Assembly (NCBI GenBank): GCA_947630825.1 | Contig: CANRJA010000010.1 | Coordinates: forward strand, 1-64,000 | DNA: 64,000 bases | Direction of reading: 5' to 3' | From: an uncultured Clostridia bacterium | GTDB lineage: Bacteria > Bacillota > Clostridia > Oscillospirales > Ruminococcaceae | Part shown: positions 47,286-56,542 of the stretch, one piece after another | Numbering within the stretch: the stretch's first letter is position 1 | How the letters are laid out: each line of letters begins with the position of its first letter | Program-made: the position numbers and the translations under genes | Notes under the pieces: generated by a model | The model's input: only the letters and a program-made list of their open reading frames with translations | What the model was told of the DNA's origin: nothing | Database searches by the model: none

Positions 47286-48986
47286 ATGGGGATTAATATG
47301 AAATTAAACGGTTCTGATATTATTATCGAATGTCTTTTAGAGCAAGGGATAGACACTGTATTCGGATATCCCGGCGGCGCAGTATTAAACATCTACGATG
47401 CGCTTTACAAGTACAAGAAAAAAATCAGACATATCATCACCGCTCACGAGCAGGGCGCTTGTCACGCGGCAGACGGATATTCAAGAACAACCGGCAAAAC
47501 CGGCGTTGTAATTGCTACATCAGGTCCGGGTGCTACCAATCTCGTAACGGGAATTGCAACAGCGCATATGGACTCAATACCGCTCGTTGCGATAACAGGA
47601 AACGTCGGCACTTCCCTGCTTGGACTTGATTCTTTCCAAGAGGTCGACATCTGCGGTATAACAATGCCTGTCACAAAACACAACTACATAGTAAAAGATA
47701 TAAACAAGCTGGCAGACACAATCAGAGAGGCATTTTACATTGCAAACGAAGGCAGAAAAGGACCTGTTCTGATTGATATTCCAAAGGATATAACCGCCTC
47801 TGTTTGCGAATACAAGAAGAAGTCCCCTGTAAAGCCTGTTTATCACAACCCCGATAATATAAATGAGCAGTGCGAAAAGGTTGCCGAACTTATCAAAGAA
47901 AGCAAAAAGCCTTTTATTTATGCAGGCGGCGGAGTTGTTTCGGCTGACGCTAAAGATGACTTTGAAGCATTAGTCGAGAAAATCAACGCACCTGTTTCCC
48001 TTTCACTTATGGGTCAATGTGCTTTTGACAATACAAACGAGCTTTATACAGGTATGCTGGGTATGCACGGAACAAAAACCAGCGCTCTGGCTTTGCAAAA
48101 CTGCGATTTGTTTATTGTGTTCGGTTCGAGATTTTCAGACAGGGTTTTGTGCAATGCAGACACCTTTGCAAAGGGTAAAAAAATTATACACATAGACATT
48201 GACCCTGCAGAGATAGGAAAGAATGTAAACGCATACTTATCAGTAAACGGCGATGTTAAGTACATAATAAGTAAGCTGAACAGTCTGCTGACAGAGCAGG
48301 ACCACAGTGCTTGGATCAATGAAATTTCAAAGTGGAAAAAGGAATATACCCTTCATATGAAGCCGTTTAAAAATGACAGCGAGGTTCTTCCCAGCGACGT
48401 TATTACAACACTCGATGAATTAACCGATGGCAAAGCAGTCATAACTACAGAAGTAGGTCAGCATCAGATGTGGGCGGCTCAGTTTTACAACTTTAAAACT
48501 GCAAGACAGTTTGCTTCAAGCGGAGGCTTAGGAACAATGGGCTACGGATTAGGAGCGTCAATTGGCTCAAAAATAGGAAATCCCGACAAGCCCGTTATAA
48601 ATATCGCAGGAGACGGAAGTTTCTTTATGAATTTAAACGAGCTTTCAACTCTTAAAAAACACAACATACCCGTTATAGAGTTTGTGTTCAACAACAACGT
48701 ACTTGGAATGGTTCGCCAGTGGCAGAGACTTTTTTACAAAAAGCATTTCTCCGAAACTGATATTGACAGAAACACAGACTATATGAAACTTGCCGAAGCA
48801 TTCGGAATCGACGGCTATGTTATACAAAAGAAATCTGATATTAAGAACGTTCTTGAAAAGGCTCTTAAATCGGGCAGACCGTGTCTTATCGATTGCAGGA
48901 TACATAAGGATATAAATGTACTTCCTATGGTTCCTGCCGGAGCAGACATAAACGATCAGATAATGGAAATAGAGATAGACGATTGA
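47286..48986 (+). CDS. ilvB: Acetolactate synthase large subunit
   Basis: VFGYPGGAVLNIYDAL, HEQGACHAADGYSRTTGKTGVVIATSGPGATNLVTGIATA, TPP motif GDGSFFMNLNELSTL. Confidence 0.95.
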   Translation: MGINMKLNGSDIIIECLLEQGIDTVFGYPGGAVLNIYDALYKYKKKIRHIITAHEQGACHAADGYSRTTGKTGVVIATSGPGATNLVTGIATAHMDSIPLVAITGNVGTSLLGLDSFQEVDICGITMPVTKHNYIVKDINKLADTIREAFYIANEGRKGPVLIDIPKDITASVCEYKKKSPVKPVYHNPDNINEQCEKVAELIKESKKPFIYAGGGVVSADAKDDFEALVEKINAPVSLSLMGQCAFDNTNELYTGMLGMHGTKTSALALQNCDLFIVFGSRFSDRVLCNADTFAKGKKIIHIDIDPAEIGKNVNAYLSVNGDVKYIISKLNSLLTEQDHSAWINEISKWKKEYTLHMKPFKNDSEVLPSDVITTLDELTDGKAVITTEVGQHQMWAAQFYNFKTARQFASSGGLGTMGYGLGASIGSKIGNPDKPVINIAGDGSFFMNLNELSTLKKHNIPVIEFVFNNNVLGMVRQWQRLFYKKHFSETDIDRNTDYMKLAEAFGIDGYVIQKKSDIKNVLEKALKSGRPCLIDCRIHKDINVLPMVPAGADINDQIMEIEIDD

Positions 48987-49018
48987 TAAGTTTGATAAAT
49001 TAAGAATGGAGAATATAT

Positions 49019-50590
49019 ATGAGAGTTTCGATGTACGATTCAACCCTGCGTGACGGTGCTCAGGGTGAAAATATGAACTTCTCGGTTCAGGATAAAATTG
49101 CAATCACAAAGGCGCTTGACGAAATCGGCATAGATTTTATCGAAGCCGGAAACCCTTTTTCAAACCCGAAAGACAAGGAGTTCTTTGAAGCAAGCAAAAG
49201 CCTTGAGCTTTCACATTCTAAAATTGTCGCATTTGGCTCGACAAGACGGGCAAACACAGATGTCAAAGAGGATAAATCGGTAAACGTAATGGCAGAAGTG
49301 CCATGCGATTATGTTGCAATTTTCGGAAAAAGCTGGGATCTTCACGCAACTAAGATACTCAACACAACCCTTGAAGAAAATCTCAATATGATTTACGATA
49401 CGGTTAAGTATCTCACCGACAAGGGAAAGTTTGTTTTCTTTGACGCAGAGCATTTCTTTGACGGTTATAAAAACAACCCCGAGTATGCAATTGAGACGAT
49501 AAAGACCGCTGAAAGAGCAGGTGCGAAGTCCATTGCTCTTTGCGATACAAACGGAGGGTGTTTCCCTCACGAGATTGAAGATATAGTAAGAGAGGTTTGC
49601 AAGGTTGTATCCTGCGAGGTAGGAATACACTGCCATAACGATTCGGGATGCGCTGTTGCAAACACCGTCTCTGCCGTTATTGGCGGAGCAACTAGCGTTC
49701 AGGGAACATTCATCGGCATTGGAGAAAGATGCGGAAACACCTGTCTTTCGACCGTTATTCCAAATCTCCAGCTAAAACTGGGTTATGAGGTTATACCGGA
49801 AGTCTCTATGAAAAAGCTGACCTCATATGCGAGATACATAGCTGAACTTTCTAATATCACCCTGCCAGATGGGCTTTCATATGTAGGAAAATCGGCGTTT
49901 GCTCACAAGGGCGGAATGCACATAGACGGCGTTTCAAAGCTATCTAAATCATTTGAGCATATAGACCCCTCAGAGGTCGGAAATGAACGCCAATTTCTGC
50001 TAAGCGAGGTCTCAGGCAGAACAGCAATTCTCTCTAAAATAAAGACCTTTCTTCCCGATATTGAAAAAGGCTCGCCTGTTCTCGCAGACGTTCTTGAAAT
50101 GCTTAAACTTCAAGAGCAGAAGGGCTTTCAATATGAGGCGGCAGACGCATCTTTTGAGCTTTTAGTAAAGAGATTTTTAGGTCTTTTAAATCCATTTTTT
50201 CATATTGAATTTTTCAAAGTAATTACAGAGCCGGAGGGCGACAGAGAATCGCCTGCCTGCGCTATGGTGAAGGTAAAGGTTTCAGACAAGTGCAAAATGG
50301 CAGCAGACGAGGGCAACGGTCCTGTTAATGCACTTGACAAGGCAATCAGGAACGCACTTGCTGAATACTACCCCGATGTTCTTTCACATATTAATCTTAT
50401 CGACTACAAAGTAAGAGTTGTTGATACGGCGTCTGCAACAGCAGCGGCAGTAAGAGTTCTGATAGAATCTACCGACGGTCAGAATGTATGGACTACAGTA
50501 GGAGCGTCAACAGATATTATCAATGCTTCGGTTAAGGCTCTGGTAGACAGTATTGAATATAAGCTGATGAAAGTACAAGAGCAGGAATGA
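49019..50590 (+). CDS. cimA: Citramalate synthase (alpha-isopropylmalate synthase/homocitrate synthase family)
   Basis: MYDSTLRDGAQGENMNFSVQDKIAITKALDEIGIDFIEAGNP; HCHNDSGCAVANTVSAVIGGATSVQGTFIGIGERCGNTCLSTVIPNLQLK; C-terminal regulatory domain. Confidence 0.88.
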   Translation: MRVSMYDSTLRDGAQGENMNFSVQDKIAITKALDEIGIDFIEAGNPFSNPKDKEFFEASKSLELSHSKIVAFGSTRRANTDVKEDKSVNVMAEVPCDYVAIFGKSWDLHATKILNTTLEENLNMIYDTVKYLTDKGKFVFFDAEHFFDGYKNNPEYAIETIKTAERAGAKSIALCDTNGGCFPHEIEDIVREVCKVVSCEVGIHCHNDSGCAVANTVSAVIGGATSVQGTFIGIGERCGNTCLSTVIPNLQLKLGYEVIPEVSMKKLTSYARYIAELSNITLPDGLSYVGKSAFAHKGGMHIDGVSKLSKSFEHIDPSEVGNERQFLLSEVSGRTAILSKIKTFLPDIEKGSPVLADVLEMLKLQEQKGFQYEAADASFELLVKRFLGLLNPFFHIEFFKVITEPEGDRESPACAMVKVKVSDKCKMAADEGNGPVNALDKAIRNALAEYYPDVLSHINLIDYKVRVVDTASATAAAVRVLIESTDGQNVWTTVGASTDIINASVKALVDSIEYKLMKVQEQE

Positions 50591-50665
50591 CCCCTGCACG
50601 CATTGCCGCCTATAAAAATTTGACAATTGTTAAGCTTTAAGCTTGTTAAACGGCGGATATAATAT
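50581..50665 (+). repeat. Dispersed repeat family copy C, overlapping the cimA stop codon
   Basis: GCAGG-aaTGAc-CCCTGC then ACGCATTGCCGCCT identical to copy A; right end AACGGCGGATATAAT. Confidence 0.75.
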
Positions 50666-50682
50666 CATAGGCTAGACAATAC

Positions 50683-50713
50683 AAAAGCGTTCGGAAAAAT
50701 TTCGAACGCTTTT
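50683..50713. terminator. Bidirectional terminator AAAAGCGTTCGgaaaaattTCGAACGCTTTT
   Basis: Perfect inverted repeat with A/T flanks between convergent genes. Confidence 0.75.
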
Positions 50714-50722
50714 ATCTTTCTT

Positions 50723-50841
50723 CTGACAATTATCCATTATCCATTGTCAATTACCAATTGATAAGCCTGCCGTTTATCAAACTTTCACATTAAACAAACT
50801 ATCCAAAGGCAGCACTGGCAGCAACGTCACCGTTGCTGCCA
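50723..50841 (-). repeat. Dispersed repeat family copy D, overlapping the comM stop codon, with heptad tail
   Basis: Minus strand TGGCAGCAACG-GTGA-CGTTGCTGCCA, then GTGCTGCCTTTGG...AACGGCAGGC and 7-nt periodic CAATTGG/TAATTGA/CAATGGA/TAATGGA/TAATTGT. Confidence 0.75.
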
Positions 50842-52356
50842 ATACTTTCTGTCCAGACTTCGGTACTGAACAGCCTGTGCTATATGCGCCTTATCTATTA
50901 CCTCGCTTTTATCCATATCCGCGATTGTCCTTGCAACCTTAACTATTTTATCGTATGCACGGGCAGAAAGACCCAGCTTTTCAAAAACGTTTTTAAGTAT
51001 AGTATTGGCGCCGTCCGTCATTGGACACACCTCGTGAAGCAAATCAGAGGTAATGTTTGCATTGCAGGTGATTTTCGTGTTTCTAAATCTTCGGTTTTGG
51101 ATCTCTCTTGCCTCGAAAACTCGCTCTCTTATCTGAGATGAAGTCTCCGCCCTTATATTTGATGATATACTTTCATACTCAACAGGAGCGACATCTAAAT
51201 GAATGTCAAATCTGTCCATCAACGGTCCTGAAATTTTTGATAGATACCTCGCTACCTGACTTGGAGTACATATGCATTTTCTTGTAGGATGTCCATAATA
51301 TCCGCATGGGCAAGGATTCATAGCGGCAACAAGCATAACCGAGCAAGGATATGTAATATTCCCCCACGCTCTTGAAATAGTCACAACACCGTCCTCTAAC
51401 GGCTGGCGCAGAGCCTCTAAGGTTTTTCTGTCGAACTCGGCAAGCTCGTCTAAAAACAAAAGACCGTTATGAGAAAGAGATATTTCTCCGGGCTTAGGGA
51501 TAGTTCCCCCACCGGTTAATCCTGCTTGTGAAATCGTATGATGCGGGCTTCTGAACGGACGCTTTGTAATCAGCGGAGTGTCAGGGTTTAAAATTCCCGC
51601 AACCGAATAAAGATTAGTAGCTTCTATCGATTCCTCAAAGGTCATCTTGGGAAGAATGGTCGGTAGCCTTTTGGCAAGCATACTCTTTCCGCTTCCTGGC
51701 GAGCCTATCATAATTACATTATGACCTCCGCACGCAGCTATCTCAAGAGCCTTTTTAGCCCCTTCCTGACCCTTTACATCTGAAAAATCAAGCGCGTCGA
51801 AATAGTCAATATCCTTAGGTATATATTTCCTCTCAGGAGTAATCGGTACTGATAAGAAGTGGGACAAAAGCTCTTTAAGCGTGCTTACTCCATAGACGGT
51901 TATTCCCTCCACAACCGACGCTTCATACGCATTTTTCTTGGGAACAAATATCTCTTTAATTCCCTGCTTCTGTGCATACAAAACCATAGGGAGAACGCCG
52001 TTTACATCTCTTATTTCCCCACCCAGCGATACCTCGCCTATAAAAGCCTTGCCTTGTGTCACCGACTCCTGAATAACCCCTGATACAACAAGCACCGCTA
52101 CCGAAATCGCCATATCAAACGACGACTGTGTTTTTCTTATATCAGCAGGCGCGAGATTTACCGTAACAGACCGCTCGGGGAAATGTATATTGCTTGAACG
52201 AAACGCGCTTTTTATCCTGTCCCGACTTTCCCTTACCACAGTATCAGCCTGTCCGACAATATCAAACTTAGGCAATCCGTTTGAAGCCTCTATCTCGACC
52301 GTAACGCCGAATGAGTTCATACCCAAAAGACCTATGCTGTCAATTTTAGCAAACAT
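50827..52356 (-). CDS. comM: YifB/ComM-family Mg-chelatase-like AAA+ ATPase
   Basis: IDSIGLLGMNSFGVTVEIEASNGLPKFDIVGQ, GSPGSGKSMLAKRLPTILP, FRSPHHTISQAGLTGGG, AAMNPCPCGYYGHPTRKC. Confidence 0.93.
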   Translation of the reverse strand: MFAKIDSIGLLGMNSFGVTVEIEASNGLPKFDIVGQADTVVRESRDRIKSAFRSSNIHFPERSVTVNLAPADIRKTQSSFDMAISVAVLVVSGVIQESVTQGKAFIGEVSLGGEIRDVNGVLPMVLYAQKQGIKEIFVPKKNAYEASVVEGITVYGVSTLKELLSHFLSVPITPERKYIPKDIDYFDALDFSDVKGQEGAKKALEIAACGGHNVIMIGSPGSGKSMLAKRLPTILPKMTFEESIEATNLYSVAGILNPDTPLITKRPFRSPHHTISQAGLTGGGTIPKPGEISLSHNGLLFLDELAEFDRKTLEALRQPLEDGVVTISRAWGNITYPCSVMLVAAMNPCPCGYYGHPTRKCICTPSQVARYLSKISGPLMDRFDIHLDVAPVEYESISSNIRAETSSQIRERVFEAREIQNRRFRNTKITCNANITSDLLHEVCPMTDGANTILKNVFEKLGLSARAYDKIVKVARTIADMDKSEVIDKAHIAQAVQYRSLDRKYWQQR

Positions 52357-52494
52357 TATGTCAATCTCCTTTATCAGTATGATATTCTATTGTCAATTTT
52401 TGCTTACATCAAGCGGAGTTTTTAATCCCGATATAATTTCAGACGCTACCTTTTACCCTCTAACAGGTTAAGCTTGCAGAACAATTTATAAAAA

Positions 52495-52520
52495 TGGGTG
52501 ACATTATAAATGCCACCCAA
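52495..52520 (-). terminator. Putative terminator of the cdaAR operon
   Basis: Minus strand TGGGTGGCATTTATAATGTCACCCATTTTTAT. Confidence 0.45.
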
Positions 52521-52639
52521 AAATTCAGTAAGGACAAAACCCTATGTTATTATATCCTTCGGCTGTAACCAACCGCTTTGCTTAAAAATTCGGCTGACTT
52601 TATAGAAAAGGTTTATTTTTATGCAATTTAAAAAACAGT

Positions 52640-53917
52640 TTACCTTTCTGCGACTTCAAAAGTTATGTCATACAAACCATAAGCCCATACCTTGCCGTTA
52701 TTCGGCGCATATATCGTTACAGATTTTGTATATGAGCCTTCACTCAGCGATTCGCCTTTCAAATCCAACTCAGCTATAAAATCAGATGCTTTAATAGACG
52801 AAATAACCCTTTCAGGACCGTAAATTGTCACGTCTGTTATCTGATTAGTTCTTTTAGCGACTCTGTTGTCATCAGCCCTGTTAATAATTTTTATCTGTGA
52901 GCTATTAAGAGAGATAATCTTCTTACTGAGGTTATTCTTTTTCACTCTTACTGTAACCGTACTTATCCCCGAAGCGTTTATCTGACCGCTTTCGGTTTTA
53001 ACGTCCATATCAAATTTTGCACCGGGACGTATATCCCTTAATTGCAGATATCCCAAAGAATTTGTCGTTGTATCTTCAATATCATTATTCGGAGACAAAA
53101 CATCTATGCTTTCATCTGATAACGAATACTTTATAACAGAATCGTCAAAATTGTCCGGCGCACCCTGTATACCTACAGAAAACGGTAGCGTCTTTCTCAT
53201 ATAAACAGAAAAATCTATTTGAAAATCATAAGTGCTAAGAGTTATATCCGATTGATCTATCTCCAAATCATTCTGATACAAAATCACTTGGGATGATGTG
53301 GTTGAATAGGACTCAGACAAAGAAAGCCTTCCGTCGAATTTGACCTTGACATCGGTAATCAAATTGATCTTATCCTTAGGACCTCTTATTTCAACCTTTT
53401 CAGGAAATACAGATGCTTCTGTCAATGTGTAACCCTCTGAAGCACTAACTCCGGGCGCTTCAACAGAAAGCTCTTTTTCAACTGATTCAATATAATCAAG
53501 ATTTACCGTAACCTTATTAGGCGTTATGTTTTCAACAGTAAATTCATCGTCATTTTTAGACTGGATCTTTACATCTAGCACATATTCACCGGCTCTGTCA
53601 ACCTTGGAAGCGTCGACCGTTGCATAAAGATCGTCGTTTGAATAGTTTCCTATTTCATAACGCATTCCGTTTATTGTTGCACTGACTTGTTTGATGTTGT
53701 ATTTTACAACAGAAAGTCCCTCACGCTCTGCTTTTGTGCCTGTTAAATTAACCGATAGCGGAATGTTTGACACTGTTTTGTGTATCGAAGGGTAAAGAGT
53801 AAGCGACAATGCAACCCATATAATAACAGCTACAACAACTGAAAATATTCTTAAAAATAACTTGTTATCAAAAAGGTGTTCTAAATTTATTTTTGTTCTT
53901 TTTGTACGCTTTTCCAT
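52640..53917 (-). CDS. cdaR: YbbR-domain protein (CdaR-like regulator of diadenylate cyclase)
   Basis: N-terminal TM (NKLFLRIFSVVVAVIIWVALSLTLYPS) and repeated YbbR-type beta domains; overlaps cdaA. Confidence 0.85.
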   Translation of the reverse strand: MEKRTKRTKINLEHLFDNKLFLRIFSVVVAVIIWVALSLTLYPSIHKTVSNIPLSVNLTGTKAEREGLSVVKYNIKQVSATINGMRYEIGNYSNDDLYATVDASKVDRAGEYVLDVKIQSKNDDEFTVENITPNKVTVNLDYIESVEKELSVEAPGVSASEGYTLTEASVFPEKVEIRGPKDKINLITDVKVKFDGRLSLSESYSTTSSQVILYQNDLEIDQSDITLSTYDFQIDFSVYMRKTLPFSVGIQGAPDNFDDSVIKYSLSDESIDVLSPNNDIEDTTTNSLGYLQLRDIRPGAKFDMDVKTESGQINASGISTVTVRVKKNNLSKKIISLNSSQIKIINRADDNRVAKRTNQITDVTIYGPERVISSIKASDFIAELDLKGESLSEGSYTKSVTIYAPNNGKVWAYGLYDITFEVAER

Positions 53918-54783
53918 TTCTTCTTCACCTTCTTTGCAAATCCGCCCTTATCCTTTACCGATATGTCGGGTATGAAGCGTTTTTTCAAAAGTCTTCTTAA
54001 GCTTTCTTTAGAAAAACCTCGTGTAAGCTCTCCTTCCTCCGCAACGGAAATGTTACCTGTTTCCTCAGAAACAACTATTACTATCGCATCTGATACCTCG
54101 CTGATCCCGATCGCAGCCCTGTGTCTTGAGCCAAGCTGTTTATTAATAAGTTCCTCCTTCTGCGGAGTAGGAAGAAAACAGCCCGCCGCTAAAATCTTAG
54201 CGTCTCTTATTATTACTGCGCCGTCGTGAAGCGGAGAATTAGGGAAAAATATGTTCCCAAAAATCGAATCGCTTGGCTTACAATCAAGTATGATTCCGTT
54301 TGCAACCTGTTCACCGAGCTTTGTCTTCCTTTCACAAACTATCAAAGCGCCGGTTTTGGTTTTTGAAAGATTTGACACGGCGTCGCAAATAGAATCAATA
54401 CATCCCGTCCACACCGAGCGATCTTGCTCGTTCTCTGAATTGATAAACGATAGATTTGCGACCTTAGTACGTCCCATTTTTTCAAGAATCCTTCTCAACT
54501 CAGGCTGGAACACTATAATCAGTGCGACAAATCCCCACCTGAAAAAGTTTTCAAGCAAAAATGTCATTGTCTTTAATTGAAGAAGTGAAGATATCAAATA
54601 CCCTAAAAGAATGATAATTATTCCTTTTACAAGCTGTCCTGCTCTTGTCTCTCTAACGATTTGCGTGCCTTTAAAAATCAGATAAGACAAAATAGCCATA
54701 TCTATTAAATCAACAACAGTAATTGATTTAAAAACGCTTACAAAGGCTTGTAAAACTTCAGATATTGCAGACAAAATATTCAC
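53887..54783 (-). CDS. cdaA: Diadenylate cyclase CdaA (c-di-AMP synthase)
   Basis: DAC domain: FFPNSPLHDGAVIIRDAKILAAGCFLP, LGSRHRAAIGISEVSDAIVIVVSEETG; N-terminal TM helices. Confidence 0.95.
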   Translation of the reverse strand: MNILSAISEVLQAFVSVFKSITVVDLIDMAILSYLIFKGTQIVRETRAGQLVKGIIIILLGYLISSLLQLKTMTFLLENFFRWGFVALIIVFQPELRRILEKMGRTKVANLSFINSENEQDRSVWTGCIDSICDAVSNLSKTKTGALIVCERKTKLGEQVANGIILDCKPSDSIFGNIFFPNSPLHDGAVIIRDAKILAAGCFLPTPQKEELINKQLGSRHRAAIGISEVSDAIVIVVSEETGNISVAEEGELTRGFSKESLRRLLKKRFIPDISVKDKGGFAKKVKKKWKSVQKEQK

Positions 54784-54923
54784 TTCCCCTCTTGATTTCT
54801 ATATCCATTATTACCTATTAATTTCAACTATTAGAAAAATAAATATCCTTATATTTAAGATATTAAATACATATAAAACAATTCTATAAATATTATAACA
54901 CACCAATAAAATTTTAACAAGGG

Positions 54924-56063
54924 TTAAATCCCAATATTATTTACTTTTTTAAGCTCTGTTACTACCTTTCTAACCTCTAATTCACTGTTAAACACAGATG
55001 GCGAGAATCTTGTCAGTCCGTCCTCAACTGTTCCGAGCGATTTATGTGCCAGAGCAGAACAATGAAAACCTCCCCGAAGTGCAAAGCCGCGATTGCTCAG
55101 ATACTCTGTTACCTCGAATGAGTTAGCGTTTTTATAGCTAAACGAAACAAGCGGCGCATATTCTTTGTTATCCTCTCTTATAACAGTGAAATTATCTAGC
55201 TGTCCAACCTGCGATGCGAATATATCGCATAGTCTGTCCTCTTTTCTTCTTATGTTATCTATTCCGTTTTCTTTTACAAAATCAACTCCTGCTCCAAGTG
55301 AAATAATTCCCGGAACATTTATCGTTCCGCTTTCTAGCTGCTCAGGTAAAAAGTCTGTCTGCTTAAGTTCAAGTGAAGTCGCTCCTGTTCCGCCTTCAAT
55401 TATTGTACTCAGCGGATATTTACCGTCTGAAATAAGCACGCCCGTTCCCGAAAGTCCGTAAAGACCCTTGTGACCGGCGCAGCAGATAAAGTTTATTCCC
55501 TCACCCAGCTTGATATCCATAACGCCTGCTCCCTGCGCAGCGTCAAGAATAAAGCATATTCCTCGCTTTTGGCATACAGCCGCTATCTCCTTAAACGGCA
55601 GTATCTCTCCTGTAACATTAGACGCCGCCATCATACAAATGCACTTTGTATTTCGCCTTATAAGCGACTTGAAATTTGCTATAGTCTTTTCATTACTTTC
55701 TGCAACCTTTGCTACAGAAACGCTTACATTTTTTCTGTTATATGCAAGTGCAAAAGCAGGACGGGATACAGCGTTATGCTCTAAAGAGGAAATTATAATA
55801 TGTCCTCCGCTTTGCATTATTCCCTTCATTGCAAAGTTTATTGCATGGGTGCAGTTAAGCGTAAAAACAATATTCTCAGGCTTTGCATTAAAAAATTGAG
55901 CTATCTTTTCCCTTACCTTATAAACCTCGTCCGCCACTCTTACAGACATCTTGTGTCCGCTTCTTCCCGGATTTCCTCCCAGATATTTTAAAGAGTAGCA
56001 AGCTTTTGTGATTACGGCGCTGGGCTTTGGAAAGGTGGTAGCAGAATTATCAAAATATATCAT
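54924..56063 (-). CDS. Cysteine desulfurase-family PLP enzyme
   Basis: MIYFDNSATTFPKP; FILDAAQGAGV; CAGHKGLYGLSGTGVL; ALRGGFHCSALAHKSLGT. Confidence 0.9.
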   Translation of the reverse strand: MIYFDNSATTFPKPSAVITKACYSLKYLGGNPGRSGHKMSVRVADEVYKVREKIAQFFNAKPENIVFTLNCTHAINFAMKGIMQSGGHIIISSLEHNAVSRPAFALAYNRKNVSVSVAKVAESNEKTIANFKSLIRRNTKCICMMAASNVTGEILPFKEIAAVCQKRGICFILDAAQGAGVMDIKLGEGINFICCAGHKGLYGLSGTGVLISDGKYPLSTIIEGGTGATSLELKQTDFLPEQLESGTINVPGIISLGAGVDFVKENGIDNIRRKEDRLCDIFASQVGQLDNFTVIREDNKEYAPLVSFSYKNANSFEVTEYLSNRGFALRGGFHCSALAHKSLGTVEDGLTRFSPSVFNSELEVRKVVTELKKVNNIGI

Positions 56064-56167
56064 CTTTATCCACGCTCTGTTAAGAGCATACCTCCTTTTT
56101 TGTTTATTACAGTTTTGTGAGCATATTTGGATAATGACCTAATGCACAGACCTTACCTTCCACAAAG

Positions 56168-56389
56168 CTACTCAGGAAGCTTCTGATACGCTTTGTGAGC
56201 AATGTTTTCAGCGTCGAGAATTGAGAATATATATCTTAAATCATCACGGACTCTTATTGAATAACCGCATCCAGAACCCAGATTTTTAGGCGTTTTTTGT
56301 ATCTCGCAGTATAGTCCCATATTGTTGAGAAGCTTCTTTGCTTTCATGGCATAAGTTATAGATGAAACTGCTATCAGGCTTTTTTGCAT
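56168..56389 (-). CDS. DUF3343-like small protein (putative Se/S carrier family)
   Basis: SSITYAMKAKKLLNNMGLYCEIQKTPKNLGSGCGYSIRV. Confidence 0.75.
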   Translation of the reverse strand: MQKSLIAVSSITYAMKAKKLLNNMGLYCEIQKTPKNLGSGCGYSIRVRDDLRYIFSILDAENIAHKAYQKLPE

Positions 56390-56500
56390 TGTTTAATTAG
56401 TCCTCCTTTGTCGATTGACAATAAATATTAGGGGCATTAATATATTATGACTTTTTCATTTAATCGTGAACAAAAAACGATATATATTTACAAAAAAACA

Positions 56501-56519
56501 GACGGCTGTTAAAGCCGTC
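56501..56519 (-). terminator. Terminator GACGGCTGTTAAAGCCGTC with T run on the minus strand
   Basis: Short stem adjacent to the end of the esterase CDS; TTTTTTTG follows on the minus strand. Confidence 0.6.
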
Positions 56520-56542
56520 CAAAAATTATTTATATGTAGATT

